Origin: an uncultured Flavobacteriales bacterium
GTDB lineage: Bacteria; Bacteroidota; Bacteroidia; Flavobacteriales_D; Parvicellaceae
Assembly (NCBI GenBank): GCA_913030835.1
Contig: CAJWDP010000010.1
Coordinates: forward strand, 1 to 64,000
DNA: 64,000 nucleotides
Direction: 5' to 3'
Positions 1 to 9,003 of the stretch are shown in pieces. Under the pieces are notes generated by a model. The model made no database searches. It was not told the origin of the DNA and worked only from the letters and a program-made list of their open reading frames with translations. How positions within the stretch are numbered: the first letter of the stretch is position 1; each line of letters opens with the position of its first letter. The translations under genes and the position numbers were made by a program.

Positions 1-129
1 AACTATTCCAGATCTTAACTCAAAAGATAAAAGCACTACCGAAAGGGCTACAAGCAATCCAATACCAACAAATCCAAGTCGGGTTCCATAATTGTCCGTA
101 TCTGCATCGGGATTTTTCTTTACTTCCAT
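1..129 (-). CDS. TonB-like energy transducer, N-terminal fragment (cut by window edge)
   Basis: The minus strand from the ATG at 127-129 is open to the window edge, giving 43 residues. They begin MEVKKNPDADTDNYGTRLG and run into a hydrophobic segment (about residues 18-36) followed by a charged residue. A short cytoplasmic leader that opens MEVKKNP and leads into one membrane anchor is the usual start of Bacteroidota TonB/periplasmic energy-transducer proteins, which pass proton-motive-force energy from ExbB/ExbD to outer-membrane receptors. It lies downstream of gcvH and the VanZ-like gene on the same strand, an order I recall from other Flavobacteriia. The C-terminal TonB domain is outside the window, so the call rests on the leader and the context. 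Confidence 0.6.
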   Translation of the reverse strand, partial: MEVKKNPDADTDNYGTRLGFVGIGLLVALSVVLLSFELRSGIV

Positions 130-215
130 TTTAGATTCCTTTCTTAGGCTAAATTAACACAAATAATTTACTTTCAAATAACGGTCCAGAGCTGATTTTA
201 TTCTGAACCTGTAAC

Positions 216-602
216 TTAAGATGCGCGAAACAATTCCTTTCCATAAATAATTCGAAAAAAAAGAATTCCTAACAATGCTCCGATACCATTTGCAAGCACG
301 TCGTAGAGCTCGCCCGTTCTATCCTGTACCATAAAAAATTGAACTACTTCAATCACACTTCCGTATACAATCGAGAACAACAACGCAATTACCATTGCAT
401 TTTTTTGAGCCCAAGCAATCCTGGTTTGTTTTCTAAGCGCTACTGTGCAGCTTAACATCAATAAGCCAAACAAAACAATGTGGACCAACTTGTCAAACTC
501 CATCAATTCCAAATAGGTAACCGAAGGGAGCTCTTTCGTATCGATCAGGCAAAGAAACAAAATGCTAACGGCCCAAAAAACCGGGAAATAAAAGTGCCTC
601 AT
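216..602 (-). CDS. VanZ-like family membrane protein
   Basis: This 128-residue protein has four predicted hydrophobic segments (about residues 6-20, 38-54, 67-84 and 105-119). It carries the VanZ-like pattern: a DKLVH motif near residues 37-41 at the start of helix 2, and a later E-V-x-Q-F segment followed by R-T-G-E-x-x-D-V-L-A-N-x-x-G. VanZ-like proteins are small inner-membrane proteins; VanZ itself gives low-level teicoplanin resistance, but the role of most relatives is unknown. The start codon lies one base after the gcvH stop codon, so the two genes are almost certainly co-transcribed. No function beyond the family name should be assumed. Confidence 0.85.
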   Translation of the reverse strand: MRHFYFPVFWAVSILFLCLIDTKELPSVTYLELMEFDKLVHIVLFGLLMLSCTVALRKQTRIAWAQKNAMVIALLFSIVYGSVIEVVQFFMVQDRTGELYDVLANGIGALLGILFFRIIYGKELFRAS

Positions 603-603
603 T

Positions 604-981
604 TTAGCCGATCAGCTCTCCGTATGCAGTTGCGTCAAGCAGTGCATCAAGCTCAGAGGGGTCACTCATTTTCACCTTGATCATCCAACCCTCTCCATAC
701 GCATCTTCGTTTACCGTTTCAGGTTTTGCTTCAAGAGCTGAATTGAATTCTAAAATTTCACCACTTACAGGCATAAAAAGATCGGAAACTGTTTTAACCG
801 CTTCCACCGTACCAAACACTTCTTCTCGATCAAGAGTTTCTCCTTCTGTTTCAATTTCGACATAAACAATATCACCCAACTCACCTTGAGCAAACTCAGT
901 TATTCCTATTGTTGCAACATCTCCATCAACCCTTAACCACTCATGGTCATTTGTGTATTTCAAATCTGCCGGTACATTCAT
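604..981 (-). CDS. gcvH: Glycine cleavage system H protein
   Basis: This is a 125-residue lipoyl carrier protein of the glycine cleavage system. It shuttles the aminomethyl group from the P protein to the T protein and is then reoxidised by the L protein. The sequence starts [16 protein letters not shown], the standard H-protein opening, and carries the lipoyl-lysine motif VEAVKTVSD with the lysine at residue 63. The reading frame stays open for 21 codons further upstream, but that extension is not H-protein-like, so I take the ATG at 979-981. It sits between a hairpin that could end the sprA transcript and the VanZ-like gene, one base from the latter. The genes for the P, T and L proteins are not in this window. 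Confidence 0.96.
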   Translation of the reverse strand: MNVPADLKYTNDHEWLRVDGDVATIGITEFAQGELGDIVYVEIETEGETLDREEVFGTVEAVKTVSDLFMPVSGEILEFNSALEAKPETVNEDAYGEGWMIKVKMSDPSELDALLDATAYGELIG

Positions 982-1022
982 GATATAAAATTTAATCGTG
1001 TATTTTGACCCGTAAAAATAGC

Positions 1023-1056
1023 AAAAACACAATCGAAAAAACACGATTGTTGTTTT
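1023..1056 (-). terminator. Probable intrinsic terminator of sprA (minus strand)
   Basis: ACAATCG (1029-1035) pairs with CGATTGT (1044-1050) around an 8-base loop. After a one-base bulge the stem can be extended by A/T pairs. Read on the minus strand it is followed by GTTTTT. It lies between the sprA stop and the gcvH start, so it would separate the two transcripts. The stem is A/T rich, so confidence is moderate. Confidence 0.45.
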
Positions 1057-1077
1057 GTTTAGAGTCGAATGCTATTT

Positions 1078-4000
1078 CTACTGCAAAGTAAATCTAAGGG
1101 CCAGACCTGCGTTTGTATTGGCAGTTGGGAACGAAGTTGAGATGAATGGTTTCGTCACAATTCGATCGAAATATGCACGAACGGTTAGTGCTTTACCAAG
1201 TTTATAATCTGCTGTACACTTAATCGAAATAAGCTGCTGTCCTGCAGTAACCTGATTCTGATTTTCTATGATCTTTCTGGTGATCGTCTTGTTGCTTCTG
1301 ATCGAGATGTCAACTCTTGTATTCAAATTACTCACCGGTTTTTTGCCTGCAATTTTAAAAGGCAGCTCTACATTATCAAATCGATATCCCGTTCCAATTA
1401 CAAATTCATTCCCCTTAATTTCAGTAATTTGATTGTTCGCAAGTGACAACGAAACATTTCGATCCTTTTTGAATTCTGCTTTAAGAATTAGGCTATTATG
1501 AAGAGTTGCGTCAAAATTAATTAATGGTGAAAATTGCTCCATAATAGATGCGGTCATGATTTGCCTTTCGGAAATAAAATTCCCGGAAGCATCTCTCGAG
1601 GTAATCTGACCATTTGAAGGGTCGGTCGTCGCATTCAGATTTGTTGTAAATGAGCCAATGGTAAAGTTGGATTTATACGAATGACTGAAAGTGATCGATT
1701 TAAAAATTTTCTTCATAAATGGAATTCTAGCGATTCCATCTATTGTAATTCTCCAGTTCGGTAAAGGAATAATGCTAAATGGGTTGATGTTGTTTTTGTC
1801 CGGATTCTTTCCTGTATACGCTGCAATGAAGGAACCAAGTATAACGTCCTGTTGAGCAGCGCCGTAACCATCTGCATAACCCTGATCTTCCAGATGTGCT
1901 CCGGAAGAATTCTCATTTTCATCAGAAAGGATTTGAGATACTAGTGGTCTAAAATCCCTTAGATTAGTAAAAATCACACTGGAATTGGAGGTGTCACTCT
2001 CAAACGCAGTCTGCCATGTTAAAATCGTGGTACTAAATGTCCCTGTTTCCATGGGGTTCTGATGTTGATACATCGATAGAGAATCGTTCCATCTAAAATT
2101 ATCCGTTCTATTCACAGACATATTTCGATTCAGATTCAGATCGATACGGATTCCTCCAATTGGTTCTATCGTTGCTTTCCCCGTCATGTTCTGAGCATGA
2201 TTATTTGTGTACTGTGTATTCAGCCTTTGACTATTGCTGTCTCGTATCATCCAGTTGTTATCCGCAACGTATTGCGCAAAATCATTACCTGTTGTATCCC
2301 CAAGCAAATCATATCGCTGATAGCCACCTAAAATGAATTCAAGCCCGGGAGCGTTGAATCCGGGGCTCATTCCTACTATGTTGGTGGAAGGTGTATAACC
2401 CGGGAGAAGCACTCCATCAGTAGTGCTATAGGTCATATTTACATTTTTCAGCATCATAATTACTCTGGCCAATTGCTCAAAAACCTTAAACTCTTTTTCC
2501 TCCTCTTCTTCTGGTTCATCAGAACCTGACGGCTTTTTCAATGATGGCTTTTTGATCTGTCTTCTTGCAGAGTTGGAACGGCCTCTACCGTATTTCCTGT
2601 TGACTTTCTTGAAGTAAGGTATTTTATTGTACAGATTTACCAAGTTGGCCTGACCATTCCAGTTCACTTTTCTACTATTTTGCACCGTATTACCCAGCTC
2701 CGCTTGGGCTAGAGGCGCTCTGGTCCAATCGTATGCTACTGAATATTTAGTTGACACATTGATCCAGTCCGTTAATGGAAATTTATTCAATGGCAATTGA
2801 TAGCTTACATTCAAACCATGTCCATACTGCATAGTTGTTCCCCAATTCCTGATACTCTGTGATACCGTATCTTTAAAATTCTGGTACTGATCCGGATACC
2901 AGTCTTGATTCACCCATTTTTCATTTTCTGCTATGATCGCATTATTGGATGCGCTGAAATCAACTTTAAGGGCCTTTGTAATATCGTACTTAATATCATA
3001 TCCCCTGTTCCAGTTAAACGTTTTGTAAAACTGTGGCAATGTTAATGCATTGTAATTCCCTCTGATCTGAGATTCATTGTACGTTCTGTCAATATTGGTT
3101 CTTATACTGATTGATTTTGGCTTTGTATACAAATTGAAATCCTTAACTAGCTTTAACCATTTTGACTTTCTAATGAATTTAATTTTTGAAAACGGTTTCC
3201 AAGGCTTTGAATTTGGACTGTACGCATAATTTAAGTTCGTTCTGTAATCTTTGAACGTATTGAACTCCGTATTGATATCTCTTTTATAGGTTTGACTGTA
3301 GCTAAAAGTATAGCTCCAGTTTCCAATATCCCAAAAATGGGGCTTAGCTCCTTCACGTTTTTTGTTGATCCGAACATTCGTGAAATTGATGCTCTTACGT
3401 TGCGTATAATCTCGGGATATATTTCGTGCTCGTTCCAGATCTTCCGCCTTCAGGTTTTTCATTAATATGTCCGGATTTAGAGGATCAAACATTGGATCAA
3501 TTATCATATCACCGTATCCAACATACATGGGTAAAGTAACTCCTGAATTGCTGCCAAAAAATTTCCCTAGCTGCACTGTAGCCGACGCATCAAACGATTT
3601 TATGGTTTCTCTTTGACGGTCAGAAATTCTCTTTTCAATGCTTCCAAAACCGGGGGTGCTTATTCCTCCCGACATTGCTACATTCGCAAAGTCTGCTAGC
3701 TGAGCCGTTACTCTTCCCTGAGCTGCCCATCCTCCAAAATCATCGAAGTCAGTTAGTCTTAACTCATTTACCCAGACCTCTGCGCATTTTTCCAATCCGT
3801 CATCTGGTTGCCATTGATGGGTAGGATCATCTTTCCAAGGATTTCTCACCCCGATCATGATGGTTTTTATATCAGAAAGTGAAGGGTTACCTACGATGGT
3901 TATTCGCCTTGATGGATCATCAGGATCCGGCACTGTATATGGGGTTGTTCCTCCTGTCGCCAATCCGCCCGGTCGAGTTACTTTGAGCGAGCGTATTTTA

Positions 4001-7000
4001 TCAAAATCAATTATAACGTTATTTGCTTCAGGCCATACGTCGTCTGCCGCACCTGATCCAAATGGCGAAACTTTGATCGGCACCTCATATTCGTAATAGT
4101 TGTTTTCAAAATCCGTTCCTAACCGAACAAAGCAGGTCAGGTCATTATCATTGAGAGGTTTCGATGGGTCTGTTTCATGGGCATGGACAAACATTCTCAA
4201 TTTTTTGTACGAGAGAACGTCAAACGAGGTGTTTCTGAAGGCAGCTCTTGCATCACCATCCTTCAGATTACAAACTTCAAGCACCATCGATTGCTCATTT
4301 AGCCTTGCGAGATTCTGCGTCTGAATATTGACCTGCCTGTTGATTCCCGGGGGGACCATATAATTGTCATTCTCTTCAATATTTACTGCCCCTATGTTAA
4401 AGATCGTTCCGCTCTCTTCATCCTGGATATAATCACCAGGGGTCCACATTTCTCTTAAATACGGTCTCCACTCCCCTCTGATTAGCTCTAGTCGAGCAAA
4501 TCGTAATGTAACTTCCTCACTAAAATTGTTCATGAACATTCGAATGAATCGTATCGATCTGAAATCCTGAATTCCATTCACTTTACTCGTAGGACTTGCA
4601 ATTGGGATCTTGAACTGATACCAGTTCACCTGTTTGGTAGTAGAACCATTGGTATGCGTGCCTACAACTTTATCCGTAATAAAGTTTTGACCCACAACCA
4701 TGTTTTGAGGTCGAAGATCGATGTGGTATTGAAAATAAGCTTCCGCCTCACTCAAATTATTGTCCTGGTTGATGTCTTCAACATTTGGCAACGTGGTTGC
4801 TGAAGTAGGATAACCTCCGCCTACCGGATTTTGAGCAGCTGATTGATCTGTGGTAGGCGAATTTCCATCTTGGCCGTTGTATTTTTTATATCGCTCTAGG
4901 ATATCATATCCAAGCGCATCATAATCGTCATCCCGATAGTAGTTGTAATTGTCACCTGAAGGATCACCTGCCAACTCACTTTCAACAGCAAATGGAAGCC
5001 CCAGTGTTGTAACATAATTCACAAACGAAGTATAGAATGCTATTTCGTCTTCGTCTTTCATTCCGTCCAAACCAATATCCTGGTTGGGTCTTGCTGAAAG
5101 ATCGTTATCAAACGCATTAACGATTGCCTGAATCGTGGGTACCCTGGCTAAATTTGTTTCTCGAGCTATTGTGGTATCCAACGAACCATCTGTACTATTA
5201 CCGTTTTCAAACGATTTCGCACCATCTTTGATGATGTCTTCGGAGATGTTTCCAATATTGATATAGAAATCTCCACCTTGATGATTTTCCGAATCCGTAT
5301 TTGATGCGTTGGGATGACCTGAGCCATCCGGTGTAAACGGATCCATCAACCAGAACTGTATATACTGAATGTTTGCCGCTTCAAAGTCATTCGTTGTAAG
5401 AGACCTCATGATCCCTCCCCATCGAGTGGTCGGATCGTTCAGATTACCATTAGCAGGGTCAAGTCCGGCGGCATACGAACCGTCATCGTAGTTGTAAATT
5501 CCTCGTTCGTCTGGGTAATATGACATATCAAACATCCCTATAAATGTGGGCTGTCCGGTTCCAAGATCTTTATTCGGAAACAGTTCCGCAACCATGACCC
5601 TTCTTTGTCTGTGATCGTCCTGAATGAGCGGGTTGTCGGCAATGTTGTCCGGTGTCAGCGCATTGTTATTATGAAATAGCGGATCAATAACATACCAGGC
5701 CAAACGGGCTCTGTTCATTCCACACCTTAGATCATCGGTAAAGGAAGCTTCCGGGAACATACTCGGTTGACCTTGCGGAATGGATGCGGGTACCCAAGTG
5801 GTGAACGAACGAATGTCAATGGCGCTTTGCGAACCTTCAAAATCATCTATATAGGAAATCCCCTCATCACCAATTGCACGGTTAAATCCCGGCATCAAAT
5901 AGGCTGCTTCTCCATTTATAGATACTGTTGATTTCTCTTTTGTATTAATCCCGGGTATCATATCCACCAACTTGGTGAGAAACGGCACTTCTTTTCTGAA
6001 GTCACCGTTGATTCCGAATATGGTATTTGAAATCGGCTCGTCCCCCTGATTCACTTTTTGCGTTAGTGGTCTTTCCGTAAGATTCATCACCGTTGCTCCT
6101 AAATTGAAGTCTTTATTGACCCGATAATCCAAATGCGAACCAAGAAGGGTTTTGGATTGGATGCTAAACAACGAATTACTCTCTAAAGAAATTTTAATTG
6201 GCGTACCCGAGCTAAGAATTCCATCATTCAATATTTTCACTCGACCTAAATTGTAATCCACTGTGTAATCCTGTCCTTCTGTAAGTGGTGCGCCTCCTGC
6301 AGTAACCTGGACCGACCCCCTCGGAATGTTAAATGCATTCAGCGATATTTCAGAGCTTGAAGAAGACTCATACGTTCCTTTTAGTTTAAACCTGTTGAGC
6401 TCGGGGATCTGCCTTGCGGCGGTTTGAGTAGAATCGTACAGCGCCTGATAGACAATCTGACTTCGTGTACTCGTATCGATACCATATCTGATCAGTTCAG
6501 AGTTGAGCTGAGACCCAAATGGTTCTACTGTTGTGAAATAAATTCTACCGTTTCGGGTATTGATGGTTCCCCCATTTTCAACCCTGCCGTTCTGAACTGT
6601 CAAAGGCATAAAATCAAAAACACCGTCTGGGTTGTCCAGTTGCTGAGCATTATATCGATCCAGCCCCACCATTCGAACCAGTGGGATTGCGTCGACCCCG
6701 GGCTTCGGAATAAAATTCAAATCAACAGAAGTTGTAGGATTGTTGTACCACACATCCAATCGGAAGTTTTTTTGACTTACCTGGTACGCACCGATTGAAT
6801 ACACGTTTTTCATCATCAAATCCCATAGATTCTTTCTTGGATTGGTCACAGTCGACTTGAGCAGTTTTAGATAAAGCGCGTCTGTTCCCGTTATCCCATC
6901 CGTAGAAAATTCACCCACCTGATATGTATTCCCTTGATACGTGTATTGGTAAGCTACTGCAAGTACTTCATCATTGTTCAAGGCCTGATTCAAGGAAATA

Positions 7001-8409
7001 AATCCCAGCTGAGCATTGTAGCTGTATTCCGTTGGCAGGAGCATTCGTGCATTTTCCAGCTTTTCATAATGGACCGCCTGCTGCATGGGATATAATCCAG
7101 AATTTAAAGCTGCGGAGGAGTTAATAAATCCTCTCACATTTGGATTGCCGTTAACATAGTCATACAGGCCATTAGAACTGTTCCTGGGCAAGTCATCTGA
7201 AGCGGCAAACCCATAGTCGGAATTCAGTTCAATTACAGAGTTTTCACCAAGATCCGTAAATCCAATAATATTTCTCGTGTCCGTAAAATCGTTTGTTCTG
7301 TTGGTCACCCATACTTCAATACGGGTAATTTGCACTCCTGAATTGACCAATGGCAATGATTTCATCGCGCGGTCATAGTTATTCCTGTGGTAGTAATTCA
7401 AGAAATAATGTTTGTTCACCTCATATTTATCTGCACTCAGCTCAAATTCACTGATCTGCGCACCGCCGGCAACACTGATTTCTTTTCTTTCACCTTTCTG
7501 CTGGGAAAAAATGGAGGTTACTGTAGCTCTTCCAAATTGAAGCTCTGTTTTAACACCGAACAAAGAGCTACCGCCTTGAATCAATGAACCGCTTAGCGGT
7601 AAGCTAACATTTCCCGCTTCAATCTTTTTAATGATCTCATCTTCGAACCCGGTGTATTCCAATTTCATTTGATTTTCGAAATCGAACGTTGCCTCCGTAT
7701 TGTAGCTTGTTTGTAGTTTTAGTTTTTCACCAATCTGACCTGTTACATTGAGCTGAATTTTTTCGTCAAAATCAAATGTTGTAATTCTTCGTTGCTTTTC
7801 TGGTAACTGAGGGTTTTCTGTTTTGGAAATGTTTACTCCAAATCGCAATTCTGCAGAACCTTGGGGCTGAATGTTTATTTTGTTGCTTCCAAAAATATCC
7901 TGGAATTTTTTTCCTCCGACTTTCAAATCCGGGATCAATGATGATTCTTCTGATGCCGATTCGCCTGCCACCTGATCTTTCCAGTAATCACTCAATGACT
8001 TTCTAAGGTCGTATTCAAAGTATTCGTCCTGCGTCATGTAGCTAGGATTTCTGTAGTCAAAATCGTTTCCTACACTTGAATTGAAAAGGTAATTTCCAGT
8101 TTCCGGATCGTAAATGATTTCGTTGTTGATGTTGTCCGGATCTGAAAAGTCAATGATGTTAAATATGTCGTTGGACGGGTCAAGGGCCTCTTCAATTGGG
8201 TAGATCAGGTCAATCTCAGGAGAATCAACCTCTATTTGGTGGTTGTCAAAAGGAAAGTTTTGCTCTTCCTCCTCGAGAAAAATTTCGTTGGACAAAAACC
8301 CTTCAGAACGCGTGAAATTGTGGTTCGTTTTGGCAAAAGCAGTGCATATCGCCATAAAGGCAATAGCGCATGCGGTTAGTCTCACCAAATATTTTTGCAA
8401 ACTGCTCAA
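1078..8409 (-). CDS. sprA: Type IX secretion translocon / gliding motility protein SprA
   Basis: This giant outer-membrane protein (2443 residues) matches the size of SprA/Sov, the 36-strand barrel through which T9SS cargo crosses the outer membrane. An N-terminal hydrophobic segment (about residues 8-26) acts as signal peptide. The family signature SYIDDFEGSQSAIDIR is present at roughly residues 848-863, and the protein ends in an aromatic-rich beta-strand region terminating LRFTLQ. The order maeB-ruvA-sprA-gcvH is one I know from other Bacteroidota. No ATG exists near the start: the frame opens after the ruvA TAG, and the candidates are TTG at 8409 (used here), later TTG codons and a GTG at 8385. 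The frame is intact with no sign of frameshift. An acidic run of glutamates lies near residues 1970-1980. Confidence 0.95.
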   Translation of the reverse strand: MSSLQKYLVRLTACAIAFMAICTAFAKTNHNFTRSEGFLSNEIFLEEEEQNFPFDNHQIEVDSPEIDLIYPIEEALDPSNDIFNIIDFSDPDNINNEIIYDPETGNYLFNSSVGNDFDYRNPSYMTQDEYFEYDLRKSLSDYWKDQVAGESASEESSLIPDLKVGGKKFQDIFGSNKINIQPQGSAELRFGVNISKTENPQLPEKQRRITTFDFDEKIQLNVTGQIGEKLKLQTSYNTEATFDFENQMKLEYTGFEDEIIKKIEAGNVSLPLSGSLIQGGSSLFGVKTELQFGRATVTSIFSQQKGERKEISVAGGAQISEFELSADKYEVNKHYFLNYYHRNNYDRAMKSLPLVNSGVQITRIEVWVTNRTNDFTDTRNIIGFTDLGENSVIELNSDYGFAASDDLPRNSSNGLYDYVNGNPNVRGFINSSAALNSGLYPMQQAVHYEKLENARMLLPTEYSYNAQLGFISLNQALNNDEVLAVAYQYTYQGNTYQVGEFSTDGITGTDALYLKLLKSTVTNPRKNLWDLMMKNVYSIGAYQVSQKNFRLDVWYNNPTTSVDLNFIPKPGVDAIPLVRMVGLDRYNAQQLDNPDGVFDFMPLTVQNGRVENGGTINTRNGRIYFTTVEPFGSQLNSELIRYGIDTSTRSQIVYQALYDSTQTAARQIPELNRFKLKGTYESSSSSEISLNAFNIPRGSVQVTAGGAPLTEGQDYTVDYNLGRVKILNDGILSSGTPIKISLESNSLFSIQSKTLLGSHLDYRVNKDFNLGATVMNLTERPLTQKVNQGDEPISNTIFGINGDFRKEVPFLTKLVDMIPGINTKEKSTVSINGEAAYLMPGFNRAIGDEGISYIDDFEGSQSAIDIRSFTTWVPASIPQGQPSMFPEASFTDDLRCGMNRARLAWYVIDPLFHNNNALTPDNIADNPLIQDDHRQRRVMVAELFPNKDLGTGQPTFIGMFDMSYYPDERGIYNYDDGSYAAGLDPANGNLNDPTTRWGGIMRSLTTNDFEAANIQYIQFWLMDPFTPDGSGHPNASNTDSENHQGGDFYINIGNISEDIIKDGAKSFENGNSTDGSLDTTIARETNLARVPTIQAIVNAFDNDLSARPNQDIGLDGMKDEDEIAFYTSFVNYVTTLGLPFAVESELAGDPSGDNYNYYRDDDYDALGYDILERYKKYNGQDGNSPTTDQSAAQNPVGGGYPTSATTLPNVEDINQDNNLSEAEAYFQYHIDLRPQNMVVGQNFITDKVVGTHTNGSTTKQVNWYQFKIPIASPTSKVNGIQDFRSIRFIRMFMNNFSEEVTLRFARLELIRGEWRPYLREMWTPGDYIQDEESGTIFNIGAVNIEENDNYMVPPGINRQVNIQTQNLARLNEQSMVLEVCNLKDGDARAAFRNTSFDVLSYKKLRMFVHAHETDPSKPLNDNDLTCFVRLGTDFENNYYEYEVPIKVSPFGSGAADDVWPEANNVIIDFDKIRSLKVTRPGGLATGGTTPYTVPDPDDPSRRITIVGNPSLSDIKTIMIGVRNPWKDDPTHQWQPDDGLEKCAEVWVNELRLTDFDDFGGWAAQGRVTAQLADFANVAMSGGISTPGFGSIEKRISDRQRETIKSFDASATVQLGKFFGSNSGVTLPMYVGYGDMIIDPMFDPLNPDILMKNLKAEDLERARNISRDYTQRKSINFTNVRINKKREGAKPHFWDIGNWSYTFSYSQTYKRDINTEFNTFKDYRTNLNYAYSPNSKPWKPFSKIKFIRKSKWLKLVKDFNLYTKPKSISIRTNIDRTYNESQIRGNYNALTLPQFYKTFNWNRGYDIKYDITKALKVDFSASNNAIIAENEKWVNQDWYPDQYQNFKDTVSQSIRNWGTTMQYGHGLNVSYQLPLNKFPLTDWINVSTKYSVAYDWTRAPLAQAELGNTVQNSRKVNWNGQANLVNLYNKIPYFKKVNRKYGRGRSNSARRQIKKPSLKKPSGSDEPEEEEEKEFKVFEQLARVIMMLKNVNMTYSTTDGVLLPGYTPSTNIVGMSPGFNAPGLEFILGGYQRYDLLGDTTGNDFAQYVADNNWMIRDSNSQRLNTQYTNNHAQNMTGKATIEPIGGIRIDLNLNRNMSVNRTDNFRWNDSLSMYQHQNPMETGTFSTTILTWQTAFESDTSNSSVIFTNLRDFRPLVSQILSDENENSSGAHLEDQGYADGYGAAQQDVILGSFIAAYTGKNPDKNNINPFSIIPLPNWRITIDGIARIPFMKKIFKSITFSHSYKSNFTIGSFTTNLNATTDPSNGQITSRDASGNFISERQIMTASIMEQFSPLINFDATLHNSLILKAEFKKDRNVSLSLANNQITEIKGNEFVIGTGYRFDNVELPFKIAGKKPVSNLNTRVDISIRSNKTITRKIIENQNQVTAGQQLISIKCTADYKLGKALTVRAYFDRIVTKPFISTSFPTANTNAGLALRFTLQ

Positions 8410-8421
8410 AAGGGTGTTAAT

Positions 8422-9003
8422 CTATAGTCGCTTTAGTGCTTGCTTTATCAGCTCATCAAGGCTTGTTTCCGGATTTTCTTCCAACACCTTATCCAGGGCC
8501 TTTTCACCTGATTTTTTATCGAACCCTAAAACGACTAATGCAGATAACGCCTCAATCTTAATTGTATTGCCCGATGCCTGAGAAATATCTACCGAATCTC
8601 CGGCGTTTTGAACTTTATCCTTCAAATCAATGATAATCCTTTGGGCTGATTTGGTTCCAATACCCTTTATACTTTTGAGAATACCAACATTTTCACTATC
8701 GATTGCCGCTGCCAATTCCCCTGGCGATAAGGCAGACAAGATCATTCTGCCCGTGCTGGCCCCAACCCCGGAAACGGAGATCAATAACCGAAACATCGTT
8801 CGCTCATTTTCATCATAGAAACCATACAACGAATGCGCATCTTCTCGTATGACCAAATGCGTTTTTAGTGTAACCTGTTCCGAATTACCTAGTTTGGAAA
8901 ACGTATTTAACGTAATGTGACAATAATACCCTACGCCGTTGCATTCAATAATGGCGTGTGCCGGGGAAAATTCTACTAACCTTCCTTTTAAATGTTCAAT
9001 CAT
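8422..9003 (-). CDS. ruvA: Holliday junction branch migration protein RuvA
   Basis: A 193-residue RuvA, which binds four-way DNA junctions as a tetramer and loads the RuvB motor encoded elsewhere in this window. The N-terminal OB-fold opens MIEHLKGRLVEFSPAHAII. Two helix-hairpin-helix motifs follow (LLISVSGVGASTGRMIL near residues 72-88 and LKSIKGIGTKSAQRIIIDLK near 108-127), and the C-terminal domain III that contacts RuvB ends QALKRL. The ATG directly abuts the maeB stop codon (9004-9006), which indicates tight co-transcription and possible translational coupling. The TAG stop is in the same frame as sprA, 12 bases ahead of the assigned sprA start. Confidence 0.97.
   Translation of the reverse strand: MIEHLKGRLVEFSPAHAIIECNGVGYYCHITLNTFSKLGNSEQVTLKTHLVIREDAHSLYGFYDENERTMFRLLISVSGVGASTGRMILSALSPGELAAAIDSENVGILKSIKGIGTKSAQRIIIDLKDKVQNAGDSVDISQASGNTIKIEALSALVVLGFDKKSGEKALDKVLEENPETSLDELIKQALKRL

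Noticed and set aside
1078-8409. Suspicion that the 2443-residue frame is a fusion or contains a frameshift
   Set aside because: The length and the SYIDDFEGSQSAIDIR signature fit SprA/Sov, and the frame is continuous.
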